A DNA stretch of 64,000 bases from Muribaculaceae bacterium (GCA_910573745.1 CAJSYI010000013.1:1-64000), one strand, 5' to 3'; shown: positions 44,891-54,679, counted from the stretch's first letter. Numbers and translations are program-made. Notes: generated by a model not told the origin, from the sequence alone.

Positions 44891-45793
44891 ATGTCTGATT
44901 ACGGATACATCTGTCTCGACACTGAATTCATCAACAACATCTCTATCATAGAACTCTCGGTCTTCTCTATCGCAGACCGGGAGCTGTACCATCGGCTCTT
45001 CCGCCCGGCCCGCAACCTGAAATGGACTGCGCCGCCCGACAAACTGAAAATCACGCCTGAGATGGTGGCCAACGAGCCGACTTTCCGCGAAATGCTCTCT
45101 GAAATCCAGCCTATGTTCGACCAAGCACGGTTCATAATCGGATATGCCATAGACAACGACATCAAGATGCTTGCAAAAGAGGGAGTGAAACGGCTGGAAC
45201 GCATACAGACAATCGAAGTGCGCGACCTCTACTGGCTCGTCAGAGGACGCTCCGAAGGCGTAGACCTTTACGGAGTCCCCAGCCTTCTGTCCATAACCAA
45301 CTCCCTCGGAATGGCATTCGAGGAAGGCGAGGCGCATTTCGCATCTTCCGACACCCGCGCGACACTCTTCTGTTTCCACAAGCTTATGGAAGCATTCTGC
45401 GCAGGCATAGGGCTGGCCTACGACCCCGCCTGTCCCGACGAGGCCATTGCCGCTTTCTTCAGAGAATTAGACATCGCCAGACGCCAATACCTCCGCGAAC
45501 AGGCACACGGCTACGCATATCTCTTCAAGACCGAACGCGGCTACAAATACAAAGTGTCGCGCACTCTGCCGGAACGCCCCGCCGAGATATGCGTAGAAGT
45601 AGCCGACCGCTCCCTTGCCGACTACGACATCATGAAACAGTTCGCGAGACGCGCCGTTCCGGGCGACAAGGGCGTTTTCAAGCTAAAAGGCTCCGACCTT
45701 GACTTCTTCCGCAGCTACACCAACGTCTACGACGAAGACAACGCCGAAATGCTCCGCAAGCTCATGCGCTTCAAAGGCCGCCTGTCATTCTGA
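44891..45793 (+). CDS. DEDDh-type 3'-5' exonuclease
   Basis: The 300-residue protein has an RNase T/DnaQ-like domain at about 5-175: Exo I CLDTEF with Asp and Glu, Exo II in IIGYAIDNDIKML, and Exo III HFASSDTRATL with His and Asp five residues apart, as in DEDDh enzymes. The C-terminal 120 residues are family-specific (KTERGYKYKVSRTLPERPAE). It acts on DNA or RNA 3' ends; the substrate cannot be told. It is divergent from prfB and 45 bases before the MsrAB gene. Confidence 0.85.
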   Translation: MSDYGYICLDTEFINNISIIELSVFSIADRELYHRLFRPARNLKWTAPPDKLKITPEMVANEPTFREMLSEIQPMFDQARFIIGYAIDNDIKMLAKEGVKRLERIQTIEVRDLYWLVRGRSEGVDLYGVPSLLSITNSLGMAFEEGEAHFASSDTRATLFCFHKLMEAFCAGIGLAYDPACPDEAIAAFFRELDIARRQYLREQAHGYAYLFKTERGYKYKVSRTLPERPAEICVEVADRSLADYDIMKQFARRAVPGDKGVFKLKGSDLDFFRSYTNVYDEDNAEMLRKLMRFKGRLSF

Positions 45794-45838
45794 CCACTGT
45801 CCGGAACCTTTCGGGGCGTGTATGCGTTGGAAGTTCAG

Positions 45839-46933
45839 ATGATTGACACACGGTTACGAAATACACGCTTCATTGCCGCGTTCCTCGCGGCTGCGACAAT
45901 GCTCTTTGCATTGTCGGCATGTGCCGTGCCGGCAAAAAACCAAACCACCGATGATATGAACACAAAAGAGATATTTCTTGCAGGAGGATGCTTTTGGGGC
46001 ACCCAGCATTTCTTTTCCATGGTCCACGGTGTGGACACGACCCAGACCGGATATGCCAACAGCATCGTGCCCGACCCGACATACCGGCAAGTCTGCACTG
46101 GACGCACCGATGCGGCGGAAACCGTGCGGGTGGTCTACAATCCAGATTCCGTGTCGCTTCCGTTCCTTCTCGACCTTTTCTATAAGACTATAGATCCGAC
46201 AAGCGTAGACAGACAAGGCAACGATGTAGGGTCGCAATACCGTACAGGGATTTTCTATACCGACAAATCTGACTTGCCTGTAATAGAAAAGTCTATCAAG
46301 GAGTTAAGCCTAAGATATACTGAGCCTATCGCAATCGAGGTTGATGAGCTCAAAAACTTCTATCCTGCCGAAGATTATCATCAGGACTATCTTGACAAGA
46401 ATCCCGGAGGCTATTGCCACATCAATCCGGCTCTTTTCAAAATCGCCAGAGAAGCCCGCGACACTGCCACAATCAGTCTTCGGTCGCGCTACCGCAAGCC
46501 CAGCGACGAAGAGCTACGAAACCGTCTTTCCGGCCTGCAATACGACGTAACGCAGAATTCGGCCACCGAACGACCTTTCTTCAATGAATATGACCGTGAG
46601 TTCCGCCCTGGGATCTATGTGGACATCACCACTGGACAACCGCTCTTCCTGTCTACCGACAAGTTCGATTCCGGCTGCGGGTGGCCTGCATTCAGCAAAC
46701 CGATAGATTCCGCCTTTCTGACCGAAACTGCGGACAATTCCCACGGAATGACACGTACGGAGGTGCGTTCATCAATAGGAGACGCACATCTCGGACACGT
46801 GTTCCCCGACGGGCCTGAGGAGACCGGAGGCCTGCGCTATTGCATCAACTCGGCATCACTGCGTTTCATCCCGAAGGATGATATGGCCAACGAAGGATAC
46901 GCAGAGTTCCTGCCCCTCCTGAAAAACCAATAA
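45839..46933 (+). CDS. msrAB: Fused methionine sulfoxide reductase MsrA-MsrB lipoprotein
   Basis: The start at ATG 45839 gives 364 residues with a lipoprotein signal ending ALSAC; GTG 45818 would add 7 residues before it. MsrA (about 45-200) has the catalytic Cys in GGCFWG and [18 protein letters not shown]. MsrB (about 215-355) has [27 protein letters not shown] and the resolving Cys region [14 protein letters not shown]. MsrB lacks the usual zinc CxxC pairs. It repairs oxidised methionine (S and R forms) in periplasmic proteins. Confidence 0.94.
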   Translation: MIDTRLRNTRFIAAFLAAATMLFALSACAVPAKNQTTDDMNTKEIFLAGGCFWGTQHFFSMVHGVDTTQTGYANSIVPDPTYRQVCTGRTDAAETVRVVYNPDSVSLPFLLDLFYKTIDPTSVDRQGNDVGSQYRTGIFYTDKSDLPVIEKSIKELSLRYTEPIAIEVDELKNFYPAEDYHQDYLDKNPGGYCHINPALFKIAREARDTATISLRSRYRKPSDEELRNRLSGLQYDVTQNSATERPFFNEYDREFRPGIYVDITTGQPLFLSTDKFDSGCGWPAFSKPIDSAFLTETADNSHGMTRTEVRSSIGDAHLGHVFPDGPEETGGLRYCINSASLRFIPKDDMANEGYAEFLPLLKNQ

Positions 46934-46934
46934 C

Positions 46935-47080
46935 CTGGTATCCGTGAATTTTGAAGAACCACACAATCCACATTTACCGTATTGCAGAATAACCAACAAT
47001 GGTCGGTCTGGTATCCGTGAATTTTGAAGAACCACACAATCCACATTTACCGTATTGCAGAATAACCAACAATGGTCGGT
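46935..47080. repeat. Family C repeats 1 and 2: perfect 73-bp tandem duplication
   Basis: Two identical 73-bp units (46935-47007 and 47008-47080) begin CTGGTATCCGTGAATTTTGA and end ATGGTCGGT. Each contains GAAGAACCACAC. In reverse complement they match the copies at 47689-47750, 47764-47823 and 51217-51284. Confidence 0.9.
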
Positions 47081-47200
47081 GTGGTTCTTGTGGATTTTTT
47101 AACAATCAAATAAACCTTTCTTGTGTAAATCGATGTGGTTCTTGTGAATTTTTAATAACCACGGGAACCAGAAAATGGTCGATGTGGTTCTTGAAATCGG
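47081..47200. repeat. Degenerate family C pieces
   Basis: Three copies of the core GTGTGGTTCTTG or ATGTGGTTCTTG followed by an A/T-rich tail occur near 47080, 47134 and 47180. They face the core in the tandem units, so GAAGAACCACAC and GTGTGGTTCTT can pair into long hairpins. Confidence 0.6.
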
Positions 47201-47238
47201 ATTTTTGTGAAACAGCATAAAATATCGGAAATATTTCC

Positions 47239-47246
47239 TAACTTTG
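47239..47246 (+). promoter_or_regulatory. -7 box (TAACTTTG) before the GxxExxY gene
   Basis: A perfect -7 box lies 18 bases before ATG 47265. No -33 box was found at the right distance. Confidence 0.5.
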
Positions 47247-47264
47247 TAATTATTCTTTTTTGTT

Positions 47265-47633
47265 ATGAAAGATTTGATATACAAAGTAAAAGGATGTTGC
47301 TTAGACATACATCGGGTTCTCGGCCCCGGTTTGTTTGAAAAAGTCTACCAAACAGCCTTGGTTTACGAATTGCGGCAGTCTGGATTCAATATCAAGACAG
47401 AAGTCAAAATTCCGATTATATACAAAGGAATCAAGATTGACGAAGGTTTCCGCGCTGACATCATTGTTGATGACAATCTCATAGTCGAATTAAAAGCAAT
47501 AGAAAGCATAAACCCAATACACCATGTCCAATTAAAGACATATATGGCTCTCTCCGGCATTCCGATGGGGCTGCTTGTCAACTTCAACACGGCCAACCTG
47601 TTCAAAGACGGCATTTATTCTTGGCATCTATAG
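47265..47633 (+). CDS. GxxExxY protein, PD-(D/E)XK nuclease superfamily
   Basis: The 122-residue protein shows the naming motif at G22-E25-Y28 (GPGLFEKVYQ). A PD-(D/E)XK-like core follows: D65 (GFRADIIVDD), then E75 and K77 (LIVELKAIE), with a closing helix (HHVQLKTYMALSG) and the strand GLLVNFN. It is the usual size for the family, whose biological role is not established; the fold suggests a nuclease. The gene is AT-richer than its neighbours. It lies between oppositely oriented family C repeats and 218 bases upstream of the AlbA_2 gene, suggesting a mobile or repeat-associated cassette (inference). Confidence 0.88.
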   Translation: MKDLIYKVKGCCLDIHRVLGPGLFEKVYQTALVYELRQSGFNIKTEVKIPIIYKGIKIDEGFRADIIVDDNLIVELKAIESINPIHHVQLKTYMALSGIPMGLLVNFNTANLFKDGIYSWHL

Positions 47634-47688
47634 CTACTATGCAGACAACCACTGTCTCCGTAGTTTTAAAAAATCCACATAAACCACA

Positions 47689-47823
47689 CCGACCATTTAT
47701 AGATTTACTCAAGTTATGGTAATCGTGGTTCGTGTGGTTCTCAAAAATACACAGAAACAACATCGACCACTGTTGGTTAGCCTGAAATACGATAATCGTG
47801 GTTCGTGTGGTTATTCAAAATAC
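47689..47823. repeat. Family C repeats 3 and 4
   Basis: Two diverged units (47689-47750 and 47764-47823) each begin GACCA and end with CGTGGTTCGTGTGGTT and an A/T-rich tail. They are inverted relative to the tandem units at 46935-47080, so the GxxExxY gene is enclosed by inverted copies. Confidence 0.8.
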
Positions 47824-47851
47824 ATTTATTAACATCATAAACTAATTTATC

Positions 47852-50800
47852 ATGAAGTATGAAATCGGCAAAGAGTACATTTTCGGCTCCAAAGAATTTA
47901 TCGCATCGCGAGAGACCGGGAAACTTTATTTCATTATCGGCGAAAACGGATCAGGGCAGACTTATAAGGTTACGCCCTTCGATTTCCAGATTTCCGACAT
48001 ACCTGACCAGATTGTCTGCGTATACAAAGAAAACGACCGTTTCGAGCAGACACTGGGAAGTGTCCTGAATAAAATTTACAGAGTCGGGGATATATATGAA
48101 TTCAAAGTGCTTCGCAACAACCCCATGTCCCTTACATTGAGGGACGAGCTCAATGGAATCACACACAACCGAATCTCACTTCCGAAGACGCGGCTTAGCC
48201 GTTTCGACAAGATTGCATGCAGCGTGGCTGCAATAGACGGGGACATACTTCAGCTCGAATATCTCGGCTCACGCAACAGAAAGTCCAACGACTTCTTTTC
48301 ACCCGATGACCTGTTGCGGTTCGACTATCTGAAAGACAAGCCGTGGACGAGGGTTGCGCCACGCATCATGCAGAGCGTGGCATTGGCCGAAGCCCGTGAA
48401 TCCATCGACGCCGGAGAATCCGAATGGCTTCTTATTGCCGTCAACTCCATTCTGCGCTACATACCCCAATGGCTAAGCGAGGCACCCGGCCGTCGCCGCA
48501 TATGGCTCAAGCGCACAGCTGAAGCCTTGCGTGCCGTGGCAGAAGGCAGCAGATACATAATGACCTTCCCCAAAAAGAGCGGACGTGGCTACAAGGCACG
48601 TGAACGTCTGGCCGCAGCCATACAGCAATTCGAGAACTATTACGCAGCCGCCAGGCTCGTTGTCCAGGGCGATGCCGAAGAGATGATAGAACAGACGCTC
48701 CAAGCCATGCGCGAATCGGGATGGATCTACAAACCGTTTGAACGGATGGGCGTAATGATGGGCATACTGAGCATCGCGCCTCAGTATTCACACAGCCACA
48801 TCTCCGAAATATTTGAAGTGATCAAGACTCGAAGGCTCAACCCTAAGTTCCTGAGCATGTTCGGCGACTCTTTCCGGGGAATGCTAAAAGACTATATCGA
48901 GAACCGCCGCGCACTCCTCAACGCATCCGACCGCACATCGATGCGAGAACTCGCCGAGGCCATAGCAATCGAACTCCTGCTTACTGCCGACGGTGAATTC
49001 GACCTCTGGGACAGCCATCGTGGACTATTATATGTGATTTCAGCCATAATCTCAGGAAAAACCGACGGACAGGCCACGTCAATGGCTCTTCGTTCGTTTG
49101 CCGGAATCAACGACACTCCTCTGGAATTCGGATGGGACGACCTCGCAGAAATCAACCGCGTATGCTATCATCTTCTCGACCATCAGGACGCACCCCACTG
49201 CTCCGAAAGCGCGGTATTCGAGGGAGAGGACGTGAGAATACGCATAGCCGACAAGAAGATAACCCTCTCTCCCGCATGGCTCGACTCTGAAATGAAACCC
49301 GTCTTCAAGCGCAACGTGGCGGGCAACATACAGTTCTGCCTGCGTCTGCCGTCGCGACTGAACCAGAACACCGAAACGGCAGACATCAACCTAACACGCC
49401 ACCATCTGCTCTGGAACGAGATTTCCACCGGTCTGCATGAAAAAGGGATGCCAGTGCATCAGCTGAAGACATACAACGGACTGAGGGTGAATTCGGAAGT
49501 CGAGATAATAGTTACCGGACAATGCCCAGACAACAAGTTCAGCTTCGAATGCGTAATTCTCGGCGACGAAAACGAAGCCGCCGGTGTGCTGCCCATCACT
49601 GAAATAGTGCCTTATCCGGTAGGAATAACAAACGCGCAAGACATATTCTGCGACGACGGAAAGGCGATGGTGCTCGATGCGGTGGTCAACGACATACTCC
49701 CGGACGGACGTTTCGCGCTATCCATGAAGAAGTTCGTGATGGAGCAGAACGCAGCCGACGCACGCAAAGACCTCGAAGACAGCATTGAGGTGCTGGCGAT
49801 GATATCCGACCTTCGCGGCACACAATACAAGGCCACCTCGGACGAGGGCTTCGGGCTCCTCATCTCCAAAAACGAGGCCCAGCTCGAAATGAACGACCTC
49901 ATATACGTGAGAATAAACAATGTAAACCATCGCCATTCAGATCAGAAACTATACATAAACGCCAATTTCCTGGAAAAGGCCAACCCTGCGGAAGACAGCG
50001 AACTCGCCGAAATAGCTGATCTCAACAATCTGGACTTCGCCCGCAAATGCCTGCACGAACTGCTCAAGTTCCTGTCAAACGACCGCCGACACGAACAGAT
50101 TCCTGAACCTGAGGCGGAGGAACCAGACAACGAATCCGACGACGAAGAAGAGACCCTGTATCTACGCCCCGAGGCCGTGGCCGACATATCAATGCTTCTC
50201 GAACAATGCGCGGAAATACACCGTTCCGACCTCGTAGGATGCTACACCGACCTTGCCGCAGCCAAAGTCCTCAGCGAAGCCGTAGGAGACGGCATACGTT
50301 CGGCCACGCTTGCTCTGAAGATGCGTCTACAGGAAAAGCTGTCAAGATTCGCAAAAGACGGCCGTCTCGACCTGGTGGAAACACGAGGCCTGCTCGAAGA
50401 GTGCCGAAAGTCAAAGGTCATGACGCACGACATGGCCGCCAAGATGAAAATAGTGGGAATCCTTGCCGGACTCGACAACCAGGCATTCCTCGACCGCACC
50501 GTAAGCCGTGCCGAAGCGGCCAAAGACGAACACATCTCACGCCTGCGCTCCCTTGTCGGCGCCTACAACATGCTCGAAGGTCTCGGAATAGCCAAAGTGC
50601 GTGCCGAAATCAAAGAAGAAATCTTCTCGCTCCTTAAACTGCCTTTGCCGCGCATCGACAAAAACCGCCTCAGCGTGAGCGAAGACATGTATCATGAGTT
50701 CAAGACATCGCTGATATATCCGGCCGACAACAACATGCGTGCCGACGACAGGAAACAAGGAGAAGTCATAGTGCAGACCATAGCCTCGTTCCTGAACTCT

Positions 50801-51181
50801 GACGGAGGAATACTGTATATCGGAGTGGACAATGCGGGATATCCGAAGGGACTCGACGGAGACTTCCGGTTCCTCTCCCACGGAGCCGACAACTACGACA
50901 TACGTGAGGTTCAGGACAAATACAACCTTATGCTACAGTATCATCTGCGACGCCTGATAGGAGTTACCGTAGACGGTCTTTCCCTCTTCCCCGACTTCAT
51001 ACGCATTGAATACGAACAGATAGACAACATATGGATATGCCGCGTGATAGTAAGTCCTTTCGAAGGCACTGTGCTCTTCAAAGACAAGCGCCTCTTCATA
51101 CGAAAAGAAGGGGAAAAGAACGAAATCAAAGACCCGAAGGAATACCGCCGATTCATCGAACGCAGAAAATCCTCCAAATGA
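47852..51181 (+). CDS. Large protein with S1-like segments and Schlafen-type AlbA_2 domain
   Basis: The 1109-residue cytoplasmic protein has no membrane helix. Residues about 1-150 and 530-640 have S1/OB-like patterns (VNSEVEIIVTGQCP, AAGVLPITEIVPYP, DGRFALSMKKF). Most of 160-470 is helical. An acidic linker lies at about 751-770. Residues about 940-1085 form an AlbA_2 domain: E944 and E949-F-K951 (SEDMYHEFKTS), IASFLNSDGGILYIGVDNAG and a C-terminal RLFIRKEGEKNEI. The acidic/Lys pattern resembles the Schlafen nuclease core. An RNA-binding or RNA-cleaving role is inference. It lies between family C repeats and just after the GxxExxY gene. Confidence 0.72.
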   Translation: MKYEIGKEYIFGSKEFIASRETGKLYFIIGENGSGQTYKVTPFDFQISDIPDQIVCVYKENDRFEQTLGSVLNKIYRVGDIYEFKVLRNNPMSLTLRDELNGITHNRISLPKTRLSRFDKIACSVAAIDGDILQLEYLGSRNRKSNDFFSPDDLLRFDYLKDKPWTRVAPRIMQSVALAEARESIDAGESEWLLIAVNSILRYIPQWLSEAPGRRRIWLKRTAEALRAVAEGSRYIMTFPKKSGRGYKARERLAAAIQQFENYYAAARLVVQGDAEEMIEQTLQAMRESGWIYKPFERMGVMMGILSIAPQYSHSHISEIFEVIKTRRLNPKFLSMFGDSFRGMLKDYIENRRALLNASDRTSMRELAEAIAIELLLTADGEFDLWDSHRGLLYVISAIISGKTDGQATSMALRSFAGINDTPLEFGWDDLAEINRVCYHLLDHQDAPHCSESAVFEGEDVRIRIADKKITLSPAWLDSEMKPVFKRNVAGNIQFCLRLPSRLNQNTETADINLTRHHLLWNEISTGLHEKGMPVHQLKTYNGLRVNSEVEIIVTGQCPDNKFSFECVILGDENEAAGVLPITEIVPYPVGITNAQDIFCDDGKAMVLDAVVNDILPDGRFALSMKKFVMEQNAADARKDLEDSIEVLAMISDLRGTQYKATSDEGFGLLISKNEAQLEMNDLIYVRINNVNHRHSDQKLYINANFLEKANPAEDSELAEIADLNNLDFARKCLHELLKFLSNDRRHEQIPEPEAEEPDNESDDEEETLYLRPEAVADISMLLEQCAEIHRSDLVGCYTDLAAAKVLSEAVGDGIRSATLALKMRLQEKLSRFAKDGRLDLVETRGLLEECRKSKVMTHDMAAKMKIVGILAGLDNQAFLDRTVSRAEAAKDEHISRLRSLVGAYNMLEGLGIAKVRAEIKEEIFSLLKLPLPRIDKNRLSVSEDMYHEFKTSLIYPADNNMRADDRKQGEVIVQTIASFLNSDGGILYIGVDNAGYPKGLDGDFRFLSHGADNYDIREVQDKYNLMLQYHLRRLIGVTVDGLSLFPDFIRIEYEQIDNIWICRVIVSPFEGTVLFKDKRLFIRKEGEKNEIKDPKEYRRFIERRKSSK

Positions 51182-51216
51182 CAATGTTTTAAAACCCACA
51201 GTTTTAAAATCCACGG

Positions 51217-51284
51217 CGACCACATAAACCATCCTTTGGTTAGCCTGTAATTCGGCCCCCGTGGTTCGTGTGGTTCTCCAAAAC
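51217..51284. repeat. Family C repeat 5, right border of the cassette
   Basis: GACCACATAAACC, then TTGGTTAGCCTGTAATTCGG and CGTGGTTCGTGTGGTTCTCC match units 3 and 4 in the same orientation and units 1 and 2 in inverse orientation. It lies 36 bases after the AlbA_2 gene stop. Confidence 0.8.
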
Positions 51285-51285
51285 A

Positions 51286-51312
51286 CAGGGCGCGACCGGA
51301 AGTCGCGCCCTG
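51286..51312. terminator. Bidirectional terminator
   Basis: Perfect 11-bp GC-rich stem CAGGGCGCGAC/GTCGCGCCCTG with a 5-base loop, between convergent AlbA_2 and tricorn-like genes. Confidence 0.8.
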
Positions 51313-51335
51313 CAATTCAATTATATGCAAGCTTC

Positions 51336-54300
51336 TTATTTGTTGTCAAGCTTACGGAGGAGGTGCTTCACCGCTCCTTCAATCTGTGCATCGCGTCCGC
51401 GAAGCTCGTCAGCCGGATCATTGTAAATCAGCACATCGGGATTCAGCTGATTGTTCTCCAATGGTTTCCCGTTCATATCGGAACTTGTAACCTGCGGAAT
51501 TCCGAACCTGATTTCGGGATCAATCTGGTTCTCCCACCATACTGCGGTCATCGTGCCAGGCACCGGCGCACCCACCACGTCCCCGATACCGAGAGTCTGA
51601 TAAGTGTACGGGCTACCGTGTGCATCGGAATAGTTGCCTTCATTGACAAGCATCACAGACGGTTTCGTCCACTGCGAGAACGGCTCAGAACCGATGTATC
51701 GTCCGCGTGGAGTGAATCGCACATATTCCTTTCCGCTCAAGAGAATGGCCAGGTCATTGTGAAGCCAGCCGCCGCCATTGAAACGCGTATCAACAATCAC
51801 GGCCTCACGGTTGCGGTATTTGCCCAGAAGCTCGTCATACACAGTACGGTATGACGGACTGTTCATGCCTTCCACATGAACGTATGCGATGCGTCCCTCC
51901 GAGAGAGAATCCACCATAGCCTGGTTGCGGTCAACCCATCGCTGATAGAGCATATTATGCACCTGACCGTAACTGAGAGGCTTGACTGTGGCGAACGCGG
52001 TCTTTCCGTCGGCCTTCTTCACCTCAAGGCGCACCTTGCGTCCGGCTTTCCCTTCGAGCAGCGAGTAATACTCCTTTCCGGCCTCTATCTTTTTGCCGTC
52101 GATGGAAAGTATGATGTCGCCTACGGACATCCCGGCCTTTTTGGAAGCAAGCGGGCTGCGGGGGAGGATTTCGGCTATCTTAAGACCGTCGCCCTTATAG
52201 GTTTCATCGAAAAACGCACCGAGGTCGGCAGTCGAAAGCTGTGCCCATCCTGCAGGAGCCGATGCACCGGTGTGGGAAGCGTTCAGCTCACCGAGAATCT
52301 CGCTAAGCAAAATAGCGAAGTCGCGGTTGTTGTCGATATAAGGAAGGAACTCACGGTAATGATTGCCATAATATTCCCAGTCCACCCCATGGAGGTCAGC
52401 GTCATAGAACTTGTCATTTACCTGACGGAGCATATGGTCAAAGATATATTCACGCTCAAGCGACGGCTTGCGGTCGTATTCGGCCTCAAACTCAACATTC
52501 TCGATGTCGCCTTTGGCAAGATTGATCTTCTGGACACCTTTGCTGGAGATGACGAACAGGTTCTCACCCTTCTTGTCGGCAGCCATACCGCCGCTCACCC
52601 CTTTGAGAAGGACTTTGGTGTCGCCTTTCTTCGTGTCGCGGACAAGGAGGTTGGAGCCGCCCTCGGTGGCGTTGGCCACATAGTAGAACTTGTCTCCTTT
52701 CGGGGAAAGGAAATAGTCGCCGACAAAAGCGGAGCTTCCGGTCAGGCGGCGGGTGCGGTATTTGCGGTTGTCAAGATCGAATTCAAGAGCTTTGACCTCA
52801 TCCTTCTTGTCAGCCTCTTTCTTGGATTTCTTATCTTTCTTCCCTTTCTCGGAACCGGCCTTCTTCTCATCCTCGGCCTTCTTTTCCTTTTCGGCAAGAG
52901 CGGCTTCTTCCTCAGTCATCATGAAATTGTCCCATGCGTCCTGATTGAGAGCCATGAAAACGATGTCGTCCTGATTGCCCCACGAGCCTTGGCTCTTCAT
53001 ACCGTATTTTGAAGTGGCATAGGTGATTGCATTGCCGTCGAGTGCCCATTTCGCATCCCCGTCGGAAAATCCGCTTTCGGTAAGGTCGATGACTTCCGAA
53101 CCGTCAGCCTTTACGAGGGCGATGTCGGTATTGTTCCATCCTCCCTCGCCTATATATGTGGCCAGAAGCCAATTGCTGTCCGGACTCCATTCAAACGACA
53201 CATCGCCGTCAACATATGAATAGTTGTACTTGCCGTCGAGAGCCGTGTTGACTTTCTTGCTCTTCACGTCAATCACACGCAGTTCCGTGCGGTTTTCAAG
53301 GAAAGCGACCTTCTTGCCGTCGGGAGAGAAATCCGGCTGCTGGGCTGCTGTGGCGCATTTGTAGAGCGTCTCCTCGACGATGTCCGTGGCATATGCGAAA
53401 CGCTTCTCTTCGGGGTCTTTTATCGTGGCCGTGAAGAGCTGCCAGTATCCGTCGCGGTCGCTGTCATAGACAAGAGTGCGGCCGTCAGGCGAGAATGCCA
53501 CACAACGCTCCTGCGCCGGAGTGTTCGTGATGCGCTTGGTGGTCTTGTACTTTGTATCGGTAACGTAGATGTCGCCTCGGAGCACTATAGCCACTTCGTC
53601 GCCCGAAGGGGAGACAGCCATCGAAGTCGCCCCGGAACTTACGTATTTCTTCACGAGGTCGTTGTCATATTCATCAGCTATTATGGACACATCAAGCTTC
53701 TGAGGCTGTGAGCCTTCACGCATCGTGTAGATGTCTCCGTCCCAGCTGAATGCCAAAGTCCCGTCGGCAGCGGCGGAAAGCGAACGCACCGGATGGCGGT
53801 CGAAGTCCGTGAGCTGCGTCTTGCTCTTTCCGTCTGCTGAAGACTTGTAGACGTTGAGCGTGCCGTCCTGCTCGCTGATGAAATAGAACGAATTGCCGTC
53901 GGCAGCCCATACCGGATTGAGGTCGTGGCCGTTGAAGTCGGTGAGCTTGGAGAATCTGCCTCCGTCGTACATCCAGATGTCCGACGTTCCCGACGAACGC
54001 TCATGCTTGCGGTAAAGGTTCTCATATCCCTTGCGGTCTTGGTAGAGCATCCGGCCTTTGGAATCTACGCTTGCGGCAGACATAGGGACGGAAAGGTAAA
54101 GTTCGGGACGCATTCCGGGCTGCGAGACATCGACCATATATGTCTGCGTCAGCCAAGGCCCGCGGCTCGTATGCCTCGACGGCGCTATGGACGCCGTGAA
54201 AAGGAGATGGTCTGCATCGACAAAAGCAATCGGGGTCTCATGCGTTGAATTGGTAGTGATTCTCACCGGAGTGCCTCCTGCAGCGTCGGTTATGAAGATG

Positions 54301-54581
54301 TCGTCAGAGCCTTCACGGTTGCTGCGGAAAGCGATTTTCTTTCCGTCGGGACTCCAGACGGGCGCCGACTCGTAGGCTGCATTGGAAGTGAGCTGCATTG
54401 CCCTTCCGCCTTTTACAGGCACCGTGAAGATGTCTCCTTTGTAGGTGAAGGCCACAGTGGATCCGTCGGGCGAGATGGCCACGTCGCGCAGCCATCTGGG
54501 AGCCGAAGCCGGAGCGGCAAAGGCACACAGCGACGAAAGGCCGACAGCCGCTAACATAGCGCGGTTTTTGATATTCATCAT
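51336..54581 (-). CDS. Tricorn-like S41 protease
   Basis: The 1081-residue protein has a signal peptide (to about residue 25, CAFAAPASA), so it is periplasmic or secreted. Residues about 30-520 hold PD40/WD40-like propeller repeats (VWSPDGKKIAFRSNREGSDD, FSPDGRTLVYDSDRDGYWQL). A Lys/Glu-rich insert follows at about 560-600. A PDZ domain (about 755-840, KAGMSVGDIILSIDGKKI) precedes the S41 domain with VDTRFNGGGW and the catalytic Ser in NEGNYSDAHG. Tricorn-type proteases cut peptides into small fragments; this one probably degrades imported or periplasmic peptides. Confidence 0.9.
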   Translation of the reverse strand: MMNIKNRAMLAAVGLSSLCAFAAPASAPRWLRDVAISPDGSTVAFTYKGDIFTVPVKGGRAMQLTSNAAYESAPVWSPDGKKIAFRSNREGSDDIFITDAAGGTPVRITTNSTHETPIAFVDADHLLFTASIAPSRHTSRGPWLTQTYMVDVSQPGMRPELYLSVPMSAASVDSKGRMLYQDRKGYENLYRKHERSSGTSDIWMYDGGRFSKLTDFNGHDLNPVWAADGNSFYFISEQDGTLNVYKSSADGKSKTQLTDFDRHPVRSLSAAADGTLAFSWDGDIYTMREGSQPQKLDVSIIADEYDNDLVKKYVSSGATSMAVSPSGDEVAIVLRGDIYVTDTKYKTTKRITNTPAQERCVAFSPDGRTLVYDSDRDGYWQLFTATIKDPEEKRFAYATDIVEETLYKCATAAQQPDFSPDGKKVAFLENRTELRVIDVKSKKVNTALDGKYNYSYVDGDVSFEWSPDSNWLLATYIGEGGWNNTDIALVKADGSEVIDLTESGFSDGDAKWALDGNAITYATSKYGMKSQGSWGNQDDIVFMALNQDAWDNFMMTEEEAALAEKEKKAEDEKKAGSEKGKKDKKSKKEADKKDEVKALEFDLDNRKYRTRRLTGSSAFVGDYFLSPKGDKFYYVANATEGGSNLLVRDTKKGDTKVLLKGVSGGMAADKKGENLFVISSKGVQKINLAKGDIENVEFEAEYDRKPSLEREYIFDHMLRQVNDKFYDADLHGVDWEYYGNHYREFLPYIDNNRDFAILLSEILGELNASHTGASAPAGWAQLSTADLGAFFDETYKGDGLKIAEILPRSPLASKKAGMSVGDIILSIDGKKIEAGKEYYSLLEGKAGRKVRLEVKKADGKTAFATVKPLSYGQVHNMLYQRWVDRNQAMVDSLSEGRIAYVHVEGMNSPSYRTVYDELLGKYRNREAVIVDTRFNGGGWLHNDLAILLSGKEYVRFTPRGRYIGSEPFSQWTKPSVMLVNEGNYSDAHGSPYTYQTLGIGDVVGAPVPGTMTAVWWENQIDPEIRFGIPQVTSSDMNGKPLENNQLNPDVLIYNDPADELRGRDAQIEGAVKHLLRKLDNK

Positions 54582-54655
54582 AATGTGTTTTGTTAGTTTT
54601 CGGGTATAACGTTATACGGTTAAAAACGCGTTTTATGTCGCGAATTTAGCAAAAA

Positions 54656-54679
54656 AATCCCTGTCTTGCAACAGGGATT
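54656..54679 (-). terminator. Terminator of the SDR gene
   Basis: AATCCCTGT pairs with ACAGGGATT with a 6-base loop; a run of seven A residues before it gives a T-run on the minus strand. Confidence 0.75.

Noticed and set aside
46935-47823. CRISPR array
   Set aside because: Units are 60-75 bp, partly inverted and without regular spacers, and no cas genes are present.
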